The translations under genes were made by a program, and so were the position numbers. Under the pieces are notes generated by a model. That model searched no databases and was not told where the DNA came from. It worked only from the letters and a program-made list of their open reading frames with translations. This document shows positions 46,829 to 56,080 of a DNA stretch of 57,744 nucleotides, one piece after another. Within the stretch, counting starts at the first letter, position 1. Every line of letters begins with the position of its first letter. The stretch lies in the NCBI GenBank assembly GCA_027579435.1, contig JANBPK010000961.1, forward strand, positions 1 to 57,744, read 5' to 3'. Source of the stretch: Candolleomyces eurysporus (lineage: Eukaryota > Basidiomycota > Agaricomycetes > Agaricales > Psathyrellaceae).

Positions 46829-49800
46829 TCATCTGGACCGAAAAACGCCCATCGCCTTCCTGAACTTCGTAAACTTGACGCGAGCAAGTTGTTTCGTCAT
46901 AATATCGGCAACCATCGAGTCGGTTGGACAATAGACGAGTTGAAGATCGCGATTGGTGATAGTTTGGCGAATGAAGTGGAAGTGGATGTCGATATGCTTT
47001 GTGCGAGCGTGAAAAACGGGGTTCGTTGAGAGCTTGATAGCTCCCTGGTTGTCGCAGTAAAGAACGGTAGGCTTGAACTTTTCGACGTAAGAACCAAGAC
47101 CGACGACAGGAAGAACTTCGCGAATAAGAGTTCGGAGCCACTTTGCTTCCTTCGCAGCGTGAGTTAAGGCAACGTACTCGGACTCGGTCGAAGACAAGGT
47201 GATAATAGGTTGTTTCTTCGAGCTCCACGAGATGACGCCGGTCCCAGTTGAGAAAGTATAGCCGGAGATCGAGTGACGATGAAGCTCGGTGCCCCAGTTG
47301 GCGTCGGAGTACCCAGAGAAGACGAAGTCTTTACCTCCCAAGGTAAGACGAAAGTCCTTTGTTGTCTTGATATATCGAAGAACGTGGAGTCCGGCTTCCA
47401 TGTGGGTAGTGTGGGGTTGTTCGAGGTATCGAGCGAGTACGGCGAGAGCAGAAGCGAGATCGGGACGAGTCATAACACTGAGATACATGAGTAGCCCAAC
47501 AAGTTCGCGATACTCTGACTTCTTCTTGGGCGGAAGTAAGGCTGAAGAGACGTGTTCGGAGCCGGGAGTGAGGTCGATGTTGGGTTCGAGAGGGGTTGAG
47601 GCGCTCTTGCAGTTTGCCATACCGAAGCGTTCGAGGATAGAAGTGATGTAGGCCGACTGAGATAAAGAAATGGTGCGTGCCTTTAAATCCCTTCGAACGT
47701 CGACCCCCAATAACCAACTAAGTTCCCCCATCTCCGCCAACTNCATGTGCTNCCCCCATCTCCTTCTTCAACATCTTGACAGTTNCCCGTAGAGTCGGCG
47801 ACGTAGGTGAAGTCGTCAGTTGCGACTCCCAGAAGACAGTACTCGGAGGGGGACTTGAAGCGATAAAATAGAGCGTGGTCGGCATTGGACTTCGTGAGGC
47901 CGAGCTTCTTGAGCACGAAACACAGCTCTTCATACCACTTGTTACCGCCCTGCTTGGTACCATAGAGGGGACGCCAGAGTCGGAGTGCGAGAGACTTCCC
48001 GTTTGCCTTGGCGCTCTTGAGACGAGGTACGAGGGAAGGATAAAGTCTGTAGAAGATCGGGTGGGGTTGCATGTAAATGATTTCATTTGGAGGGAGTACG
48101 CCGTTTAGGTAGGCGTTCTTCGCGTCGCCTTGCTCAATAGCCGATCCCATAGTCGCGCCAAGAGCTAGGATGAGTCGAAGGGTAACGGGTCGAATAGTAG
48201 GGGCGAATGTTTCGTTAAAATCGATCCCAGGGCGTTGAGAGAATCCCTTTCCTACGAGTCGAGCCTTGTACCGAACGATATTCCCTTGAGCGTCTCTCTT
48301 GCGACGAAGGACGAACCGTGAACCAATGATGTTGGGTATTTCGCGACGGTCGACCTCCACCACATCGTACGTATGCATCTTGTCGATCTGAGCCATTTCC
48401 TCCCTTATCGCCTCTAACCACTTCTCCTTCTCTGCCCCTGCCATCGCTTCTTCGAACGTTGGACTATCTGAGTCCTGGGTTGCCGCCATAGCCATCGTAA
48501 GTGCTGATACGAGATCTTGGTTCGCGGCGATGCTAACGCCTTCTTGACCTAAAATCTCGTCGATTTCTGCTATGAGAGCGGCCAACGCAGCTTCCTTTGG
48601 CGTGTACGGCTGTGGAACCTTGACACCTCTTCCCCGAGTTTGTTGATTGGTTTCGCTGTAGAAGCCCNGGGGGAGGTGCGACGTTCCTGCGAGTGCGAGT
48701 TGAGGTCGAAGGTTCTTCTTCGTTGAAGTGTCCAGGCATCGGTACGTCCTCGTTGACGGGCTCGGTGACGACTGGTATCGTTCCTACTCCCCCTTCCTCT
48801 CGTCCATCCTCATCCTCCTGCAACAACTCCCTCTCTATCTCCTCATCATCCTCTTCCTCTCCATCCTCATCGTCCGATTCCTCCATCAATTCGGGAATTT
48901 CGTCGTCATCTTCGTCCTCGTCGAAGTAGGAGGTAGGCTGAGGTGGTGGAGGTTCGTTAGGAGGGGTAGGAGGGGAGTCGATGTCGGCGGCATATTCGCC
49001 AGGTCCGTCATCGTCTTCTTGGGGAAAATGGAGTTGTGGTTGAGTTTGACGGTTGTTGGAAGTGGAATCGTTGAAAAGGTAGACAAATTCGTCGTTTTCG
49101 TCGTCACTACCGGTCTCCCCCTCAACGGATACGCTTCCAGCATCCGGTATATCGAAGAAAACTTCCCTTTCCACTGTAATAGAACGCTTCCCCTCCCAAT
49201 AGATCCTGCTACCCAATGCCTCCTCGTCCGGTCCCAAATATCGTCCTTCTCGTACCCGAGACTGAAGTTTCCCGGCCTTCAGATCCTTAACAAGGACCTT
49301 GGCTCCCCAAGGATGGAGCGTCGAAAGGTTAGGTTTGCTCCCAGTGACGATTTCATAAGGAGTCTTGAGGGTCGGAACCGAAGTGGTGAACTGGCGGTTA
49401 TGAAGCCAGACACTGAAGCGAATCGCTTCGGCCCAGAGGAAGGTAGGGAGTTTGGATTGAAGGAGTAACGCTCGAGCGGTTGAGACGTGAACGCCCATAG
49501 CGCGTTCGGCAATACCGTTCGATTGAGGTGAATCGTGGGTTGTAAGTTTGCGGACGGTCCCCTTGTGTTCGAGATATGAGGTGAATTCGGCGCCTAGGTA
49601 TTCTCCCCCTCGATCTGAACGAAGGACCTTGATGTCGGCGTCACGTTGAACTCGTACCCATGCCTCGTAGCGTTGGTAAGCATCGAAGGCGTCCGATTTG
49701 TTGCGCATGAAGAATGCTCGAGTCTCGTGCGAATAGCGGTCGATGAAGAGAACAAAATAGTTCTTCCTTCCAATCGACTCAACGGAGGCTGGTCCCCAGA

Positions 49801-51487
49801 CGTCGGACGAGATCTCTTGAGCGTAGGCAGTTGGGTGAGGAGATCTACTCTCCTTGAAGGGCTTACGGACAGCCTTCGCCTCGACGCAGGTCCTACAAAC
49901 GGGAGGCGTACCTGTAAGGTCCTTAACCTTGATCCCTTCAATCATCCCTCCTTCTATCATCCTCCTAAGATCTCCAAAGCTCCGATGACCCATAACGACG
50001 TGAAAGTCCATGAGGGACATCGTTACTGAGTTGGCGCGCAGTGGACCTGAGCCATCGGAACCACCAACTGGATCGGTAACGCGATAGAGTCCTCGAACGA
50101 GAGGAACTCGGCCTATGATAGTATCGTCGGGAGCGGTAATAGTAGAGACTCCTCCCTTCTGGAGGATACTATAGCCGGCCAGATCCATTCGAGTGGTAGA
50201 GATGAGGGTGAAGACGAAAGAAGGAACGCAATATACGTTCGTAAGGGTGAGGGTGGTTGGAGCTTGTCCCTTTCCCATCGGGATCTCGACGACCATCGTC
50301 CCTCTTCCTTCAACATAGGTAGAGCGATTATCGGCTACCCTAGTGTGTTCACGAAGTTCGACGAAGTTGGTGAGGAGGTGTCGGAAAGGGGTAAAGTGGT
50401 CGCTTGCGCCGCAGTCGAGAATAATTCCCTGGTAGTCGTCAGGGGCTTTTGCGGCGGATAAGGCGATTGGGTTGAATGAACGGGCGATGCCCTCGACGAC
50501 GCATGTGTACGACGCCTTGACGTTTGTCGAAGTAGTAGTAGCGGCGTTGGCATTCTTCGCTTCTTGGGCGAGCCGTTCGGCCTGTTTCTTCTTGTACCAC
50601 TCCGGTGCCTGATCGTGTCGTCCTCCCCCTTCCGCGTAGCATCTCTCCTTAGAATGACCGTTGACGTTGCAGATAGAACAATGGTAATCATTCTTCTTCT
50701 TCTTCTTTCCGCCCTTCCCATCCTTCGAACGACTTGCAGCGAGCGCGGCTGAGCCAGATCCGGAAGTTGTGGCGTTCGAATTGATGCCGTTGCGAGCTTC
50801 GTGTTCGGCTATCAAACGCTTCTTCAATACTTCCGAGGTGATGGTGGTTCCAGTAACCTCGGCGGCGCCCTCGATAGCTGAAATGAACATGCGATAGTCG
50901 GGGATGGTGGAGACTGAAGAAGTGATGTAAGTGACGAATTGAGAGTCGGAGAGTTGATAGTCGTTATCGAGTAAATCATTTCTCCATTCGGTGAGCTGGG
51001 AAAGGAAAGTGCGCATCGAGCCGCTCGTATAGCGGGCTGCCTGAAGCTTGGATAAGATGTCGATTTGAACGGTATTGCCGCGGTGCTCGAACATCGCTTG
51101 AAGCGCTCGCCATTTCAAAGCGAGGGTAGGAAGATGGTGGATTTCTCGATAGATAGGGGTGGGGATTGTATTGTTGAGGACGTCGCTTCCTAGACCTTCG
51201 TTGCGGTCGTAGTCGGAGGCGAGCTGCTCGTACTTGTCGACATCGGCGGTTTCGAGCGGGTTATCGAATTCGACATCGCTCGGAAGATAAAAGAAGAATT
51301 GGTTGAGTGATTCCGAGTAACGCTCGGTGAGTTCAATAGGTTTGGTGACACGGCCGTTCAGGTGGCTGCGGAGTCCCTTCCCCTTGAGGTGGTCAATAGT
51401 CCGGTCTCGATAGACGGCCCAGTTGGAACCGTCTTCCTTCAGCTTGTAAAGCTTCGAGAAGCTAGGCGTGTCGCTAGCGGGGCTCAT
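46829..51487 (-). CDS. Copia Gag-Pol polyprotein
   Basis: From the ATG at 51487 (MSPASDTPSFSKLYKL) one frame of 1551 codons runs to 46829 once the surplus Ns at 48668, 47785 and 47752 are ignored; the N at 47743 is a normal unresolved base. Domains in order: Gag; zinc knuckle CSICNVNGHSKERC; aspartic protease around ILDCGASDHF; integrase with MGHRSFGDLRR and CRTC zinc residues, then the D, D35, E core (SSDVWGPA, RSDRGGEYLGAEF, NGIAERAM); an acidic linker; reverse transcriptase (SRFVLRRKRDAQGNI, KARLVGKGFSQRPGIDFNET, DAKNAYLNG, PLYGTKQGGNKWY, DDFTYVADS in place of the usual YVDD block); RNase H with GYSDANWGTE, LSSTESEYVAL and TKHIDIHFHFIRQ. All key catalytic residues I can check are present except that the RT motif reads ATDDFTYVAD, so the element looks active or very recently active. 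Confidence 0.92.
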
Positions 51488-51490
51488 AAC
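51479..51490 (-). promoter_or_regulatory. Primer-binding site, half-tRNA type (initiator Met)
   Basis: Directly after the 5' LTR the element strand reads GTTATGAGCCCC. Its complement GGGGCTCATAAC resembles the anticodon stem-loop of eukaryotic initiator tRNA-Met (CAU anticodon), the primer type known for copia and Ty5. The site contains the ATG that opens the polyprotein. Confidence 0.75.
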
Positions 51491-51845
51491 TGTCGAAAGG
51501 AGAAGTCGAGACGCTAGTAGACGAAATAGTAAGCCTCAGGTCTAATGGAAAGAACTAATATTAAAGGTACCTAGTAGACGAAATAGTAAGCTGTGTCTAC
51601 TGGTAAGTAAAGTGATAACGGCGAGATAAAAAGACTAACGCACCCTCAGGTCTAATGGAAAGAACTGAGGGGCGGCGAACCGAGACGGCGAGAATATATA
51701 TACGAGGCGATCGGCTGACGGATGGGAGTCCAAATATATCATAACAAGTCCAATATGAAACGGAGAAAGGAGAATCGATGAGAGCATCGAATAGGATATG
51801 TATAGTAGCTGTAAGAGTAAGGAAAAAGAAAATATATATCTAACA
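51491..51845 (-). repeat. 5' LTR of the copia element
   Basis: 355 bp, TG...CA; drives minus-strand transcription of the polyprotein that starts 4 bp beyond it. Contains internal duplicate GGTCTAATGGAAAGAACT words. Confidence 0.95.
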
Positions 51846-53028
51846 GATAATTCTCGTAGATCCGCATATTTTCATGCGGGTCGTTCAGTCGAGGACCCAG
51901 GATTTATCCAAGTCGGACCAGCACATAGGCGGTGGAGAGACTTTCAATTACTTAGAAGAAGTGCGAATCATATTCCCTGTCTATGATACGTGGGCTTTTC
52001 ACCTTCAGCTGGTTCTCTTCGAGGATGCAGCGTTACCCCCTTTTCATATCAAGCCGGAGAACGACGTATCCCGACTCAAGAGACGAGACGTAATACTGGG
52101 GTGTCGGAAAGCTCTGCATGACCAGTTTTGCGCTCCTTCGTATAGTACAGTGGACCATAGGGATGCGAAGATGCATTGGGAGATAGATCAAGTAATGAGA
52201 GAGCTGGAAGAGCTCGACCTTGGGCCCGGGAATGGCCTGATGCTGTGTGTGAGTACTACTGTTACCTTCAGCTATGAGCAGTTCGTGTCGTGATAAAGCT
52301 GATCTTTGTTGCTCGCTAGAGATGGGGAATCCCCCAATACCTTTACTACATCAGCCATAAAGCTCCTGGGCAGATTCCAGGAGACCTATTGCACAATTTT
52401 CAAAGGCGCGCAAGAGACCTGTATCAGGAGTGGAGGGCTGCCTTTCTACCTGTCTACCAGGCCGCCCCCTTTCGCTGGTGCTACATCGACCCGTCAGCCG
52501 CTAGGTTCAGATTTATCACTGGTCAGTCGTGCTGCGAGGATGATTGTAGAATGGTGATGCTTACTTCAACTTGTTCTCGGTGCAGACTCAGCGCGCAGGA
52601 AGGAAGAAAATCAGCCAGACCTTGCATGGAACGATGTTCTTGGATGCGTTGACTGCAACAAGCCACCACCGACGCCATCGGGACGTTTTCGATTTGGAAT
52701 CACAGGTGTTGAGAAGGGTTGGTTGTAGCCGACTTCAATAGGAGAACGTTTCGGAGGACTCAATCCTCGGGTACTTGTATCGTGCAAGTTCCCTGTGCCA
52801 AGAAAACAGCTATCAAAGACCCAGTGACTTTCGCGTGTGTACCACGTGTTCTGCGTTTCTCAGTTGCTGGTGCGTCGCAGGTAGGTCCTGTACAAGCTCT
52901 CGGATGGATCAGCTTTTTCATCTACATTTTCCATGAGTACCGAAATTTACAATAAGCCCTCGAGTCCTCGGAATATGCCGCGCTTCGCGACGGCCCACAA
53001 ACAGCAAGTTGGAGAATATTATTGCAGA

Positions 53029-53600
53029 GAGCGGACGGTAGTTTACCTTGGTGTCCGCTTGGATTTGGTACTTGACTTAACCTTGATTGCGATGGAGTAC
53101 CTGACCCAACGATTGTCGGCATGCCGAGTGAGTAGGTGTGTGTTCCTAGCACTACAGGCATGGATGAATTTGGTCAAGGAACAACCGTTCCCACAAATGG
53201 TCTCCTAAATTTTGAATCAATTATTTGATATAGTAGAAAGCTAAATGACTATATATATTTTAAACATTTCAAAGAATTTGTGCTTGGAAAAAATGTGGTT
53301 GGACTTATTTTGAATTTGGGACTCTATTTGTTCCAGAACTGCCCAATGCCCTGCCAGGAAAAGGGATTCAGTCTGGGAAAATATTCAAAACATGTTCTAA
53401 CCATTTCCTCCAAGACCAAATTGTGAACAAAGTTTTGAATATGGGCAAGAATTCTGTCAGTAAAAGAACCCAGTCCTGTCTATAGAATCTGTGTGTTGAT
53501 TTGTGGGAACATTCAGCCTCTGACCCTATAAATCCTTGCCTGTAGTGTAGGATAGGCTTTGTGTCAGCCTGAGATTTGTTTCTTTTCCGATAGGTAACAG
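53029..53600. repeat. Downstream flank repeat, copy 1 (interrupted by MITE)
   Basis: CGGTAGTTTA, TTGATTGCGATGGA, GTGAGTAGGTG and TTTGTGTCAGCCTGAGATTT occur in the same order and spacing at 56217-56400, so the flank downstream of each of the last two F-box genes was duplicated with the gene. Confidence 0.7.
53150..53547. mobile_element. CACTA-type MITE with TAG target duplication
   Basis: The 398-bp insert starts CACTACAGGCATGGAT and ends with the inverse of CACTACAGGCAAGGAT. TAG flanks both sides (53147-53149 and 53548-53550). The paralogous flank at 56345-56360 has TCCTAGGATTTGTGTCAGCC without the insert, an empty site that confirms the borders. CACTA ends and a 3-bp duplication define the superfamily. 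Non-coding. Confidence 0.9.
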
Positions 53601-53733
53601 CGTACAAATAGTAGTAAATACGAAGGGTAAATCAAAGATATAGTTAGAAATAAATCCGTTTCAGTTAGGCGCTATAGTCACTGCCTCGCTTCTTGCTTCA
53701 ATCTCTGTACGTGCAAAGACCTACATCGTCTTA

Positions 53734-56080
53734 ATGTACGTATGAAGTGCGCTCCAAACGCATTCCTTAGACCTGACCAAATGATGGTGTTCTCATAGGT
53801 TCCGAAAAATTCTTCGCAGGTCAGACCAGCCTGACCTGTTCGTTCGCCATTCCAATAACAACGAGCTTTCCTTGGACGAGCAGAGAATTCAAACAGAGTC
53901 GAAAATAAAACTGCTGGAGGCCGATTTTTGTCAATTGACGGGCCAGTCGTTCAGCCGTGACCTCCAGGAAGACCAGCTTTCCAAGGATGCTCGCAAATGC
54001 TACAACGCCATACGCTTCCATCTCTCCTTGATCTCGAAGATCGGGCTCGTTCCACCAGAGGTCTGGGAACGAGTGTTCGAGTTTGTGGTCCTTACCAAAC
54101 CCGATGTCGACCGTCAATACGTGGAATCGTTGTGCCGGGTCTCGCGAGGATGGAGAGCCATAGTTGTCGGTTATCCGATACTATGGTCAAGATTCCCGGC
54201 TTTCAGCTATGGAGGGGATTCGCGTATACCTAACAAAAAATACAAAAAGGACATTCAACGCCTCGAACTCTACCTATCGAGATCTAAAAACACACCCATT
54301 ACCTTCAAGTACCGGTACAAATTTGGGGACGTAACTACCTGGGACTTGGACAAAGAGAAGGTCTTCAAGATGCTTCTCGTCTTGGTCGAAGTCGCCCATC
54401 GTTGGGAGTCTGTGCGAATTGAGGGACCGGGGGAGACAATGCGCGCGGTTTCGTTGGTAAAAGGCAAGCTGCCGCTCCTTTCGACACTCGTGCTCATATT
54501 GGCGCTGCCATATTCCGAGGAGATCCGTGTCGACTGCTTTAAGTCCGCGCCTTTACTTCGACACGTAGAGCTCTCAGCCTCTTTTCAGAAGCGCGAGCCT
54601 CAGCAGACGCAGGGGAGGCTACGTATTTCGCTGCCCTTGTCCCGCTTGGAGAAATTCAGAACCATTATACTCCTAGACACCTCCTACCCCAGCCTGTTTC
54701 AAGACTCTTATCATTCATTGATCAAGCTAGAGTACCAGATTGGAAGCAGAACCGGACGAATTTTGGCGATTCCGAAGGCGACATTTTCGCGGCTCACGAA
54801 ACTCTACGTCACGCAATACCACGGTGGAGTCCCAATCCAACCACGAGACGTACTCCGCCATCTCATGCAGTTGACCCTGCCATCCCTCACCCACCTCAAG
54901 GTGTACGATTTCCACTTTAGGCCGTCAGACCGTCTTTACGAAATCGTTATCCACCTCATCCGACGCTCAGGGTGCTCGCTGAAGAACCTGAGACTCGATC
55001 CGAACGCAGGCCCAGAATCGGTGACACAGTTTGTGGACTTGCTCAAGCTGTGTCCGGAGCTCGAGTTCATGGACGTCCAGACCCCCACGGAGGAAATTTT
55101 GCAGCAGTTTGTGCTGAATAGGGCGTCCCCTGCACCCCTCATTCCTAAACTGAAGACACTGGTTTTCCGGCCTCCACGTGGGACTGAGTGGACCATTCTG
55201 AGAAAGAGCGTTTTCGTGGATCCGCTCAATTTCATGCGGGTCGTTCGGTCGAGGACGCAGGATTTATTCGAGCCGGACCAGCCCATAAGCGGTGGAGAGA
55301 CTTTCCATTGCTTGGAAGAAGTGCGAATCATGTTGCCTTCTTCTGATGGTAGGTCCCCTTCATCCGGTCAGCTGGCTCTCTTCGAGGATGCAGCGTTACC
55401 TCCCTTTGATATCAAGCCGGAGGACGGCGTAGTCCGAGTCGGGAGACAAGAGGTACAGCGGTGGCGGAGAGCTCTGCAAGGAGCATTTGGCAACACTTTA
55501 TGCATTAAACCTACTTGTACGCATCTGGAGCGGGAGATGACTCGGGCAATGAAAGAGCTGGAAGAGCTTGACGTTGGGTCCGGGAATGGCCTGATGCTGT
55601 GTGTGAGTACTCTTAGGATTACCTTCAGCTACAGGCAGTTTGTGTCGTGATAAAGCTGACCTTCGTTGCTCGCTAGCGATGGGGAATTTTCCAATACCTT
55701 TACTACATCAGCCAAAAGGCCCCTGAACAGATTCCNGGGGGATCAAAACCACAATTTTCGAAGACGTGCAAGAGACCTGTGTCAGAAGTGGAGGGCTGCT
55801 ATTCTGCCTGATTTTCAGGCCACTCCATATCGCTGGTGCCCCATTGCCCCGTCAGCCGCTAGGTTTAAATTCATTACTGGTCAGTCGTGCTGCGAGGATG
55901 ACTTTAGAATGGTGATGTTTACTTCAATTTGTTTTTGGTGCAGACTCAGCGCGCAAGAAGGAAGAAGATCAGCCAGACCTTGCATGGAACGATGCTCTTG
56001 GGTGCATTGACTGCAACAAGCCACCACTGACGGTATCAGGGCGGTTTGGGATAACAGGTGTTGAGAAGGGTTGGTATTAG
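53734..56080 (+). CDS. F-box / LRR-like protein, copy 4
   Basis: Exons 53734-53735, 53799-55602, 55677-55879 and 55944-56080 sum to 715 codons when the N at 55736 is ignored. The split AT | G start, N-terminal helix (SLDEQRIQTESKIKLLEADF), F-box (LVPPEVWERVFEFVVL, SLCRVSRGWRAIVVG) and LRR-like region (PSLTHLKVYDFHF, SLKNLRLDPNAGPESVTQFV, LCPELEFMDV) match copies 1-3. The tail ends GVEKGWY. Several surface positions in the LRR part differ from the other copies (SYPSLFQDSYHSL, IGSRTGRILAIPKATF), which may mean a different ligand. It is the most diverged intact member; target unknown. Confidence 0.85.

Larger units (their letters stand above)
46440..51845 (-). mobile_element. Complete Ty1/copia LTR retrotransposon
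   Basis: A 5406-bp element transcribed right to left. Its 355-bp LTRs (46440-46794 and 51491-51845) begin TGTCGAAAGG and end ATCTAACA and look identical by eye. The host target GATAA is repeated at 46435-46439 and 51846-51850. One long polyprotein frame, a primer-binding site and a polypurine tract are all present. Identical LTRs mean a very recent insertion. Its target is the fourth-fifth of an F-box gene coding region. Confidence 0.95.
44953..52728 (+). pseudogene. F-box / LRR-like gene, copy 3, split by a copia element
   Basis: Exons are 44953-44954, 45018-46439 joined to 51851-52248, 52320-52521 and 52586-52728. Removing the copia element plus one GATAA, and the N at 46142, gives 722 codons, divisible by three. 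The product has an N-terminal helix (SLDEQRIQTESKLQLLEAEF), an F-box (LVPAEIWERVFEFVVL, SLNSLCRVSRRWRVI) and LRR-like parts. At the joint VPRK continues as IILVDPHIFMRVVQSRTQDL, matching copies 1 and 4. The end is GVEKGWL. No other lesion is visible, so the gene was probably intact until the insertion. A truncated transcript reading into the LTR could still yield an F-box-containing product. Confidence 0.88.
52729..53733. other. Spacer between F-box copies 3 and 4
   Basis: It contains a CACTA-type MITE and, around it, sequence that is repeated downstream of copy 4 (53029-53149 and 53548-53600 against 56217-56400). No remnant of the LRR-like type found before copies 1-3 was recognised here. 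53640-53733 holds the conserved leader of F-box copy 4. Confidence 0.55.

Noticed and set aside
48728..49468. 246-codon plus-strand frame within the copia element
   Set aside because: It is a shadow of the acidic linker and integrase end of the polyprotein on the minus strand; Leu/Ile richness comes from antisense Asp/Glu codons.
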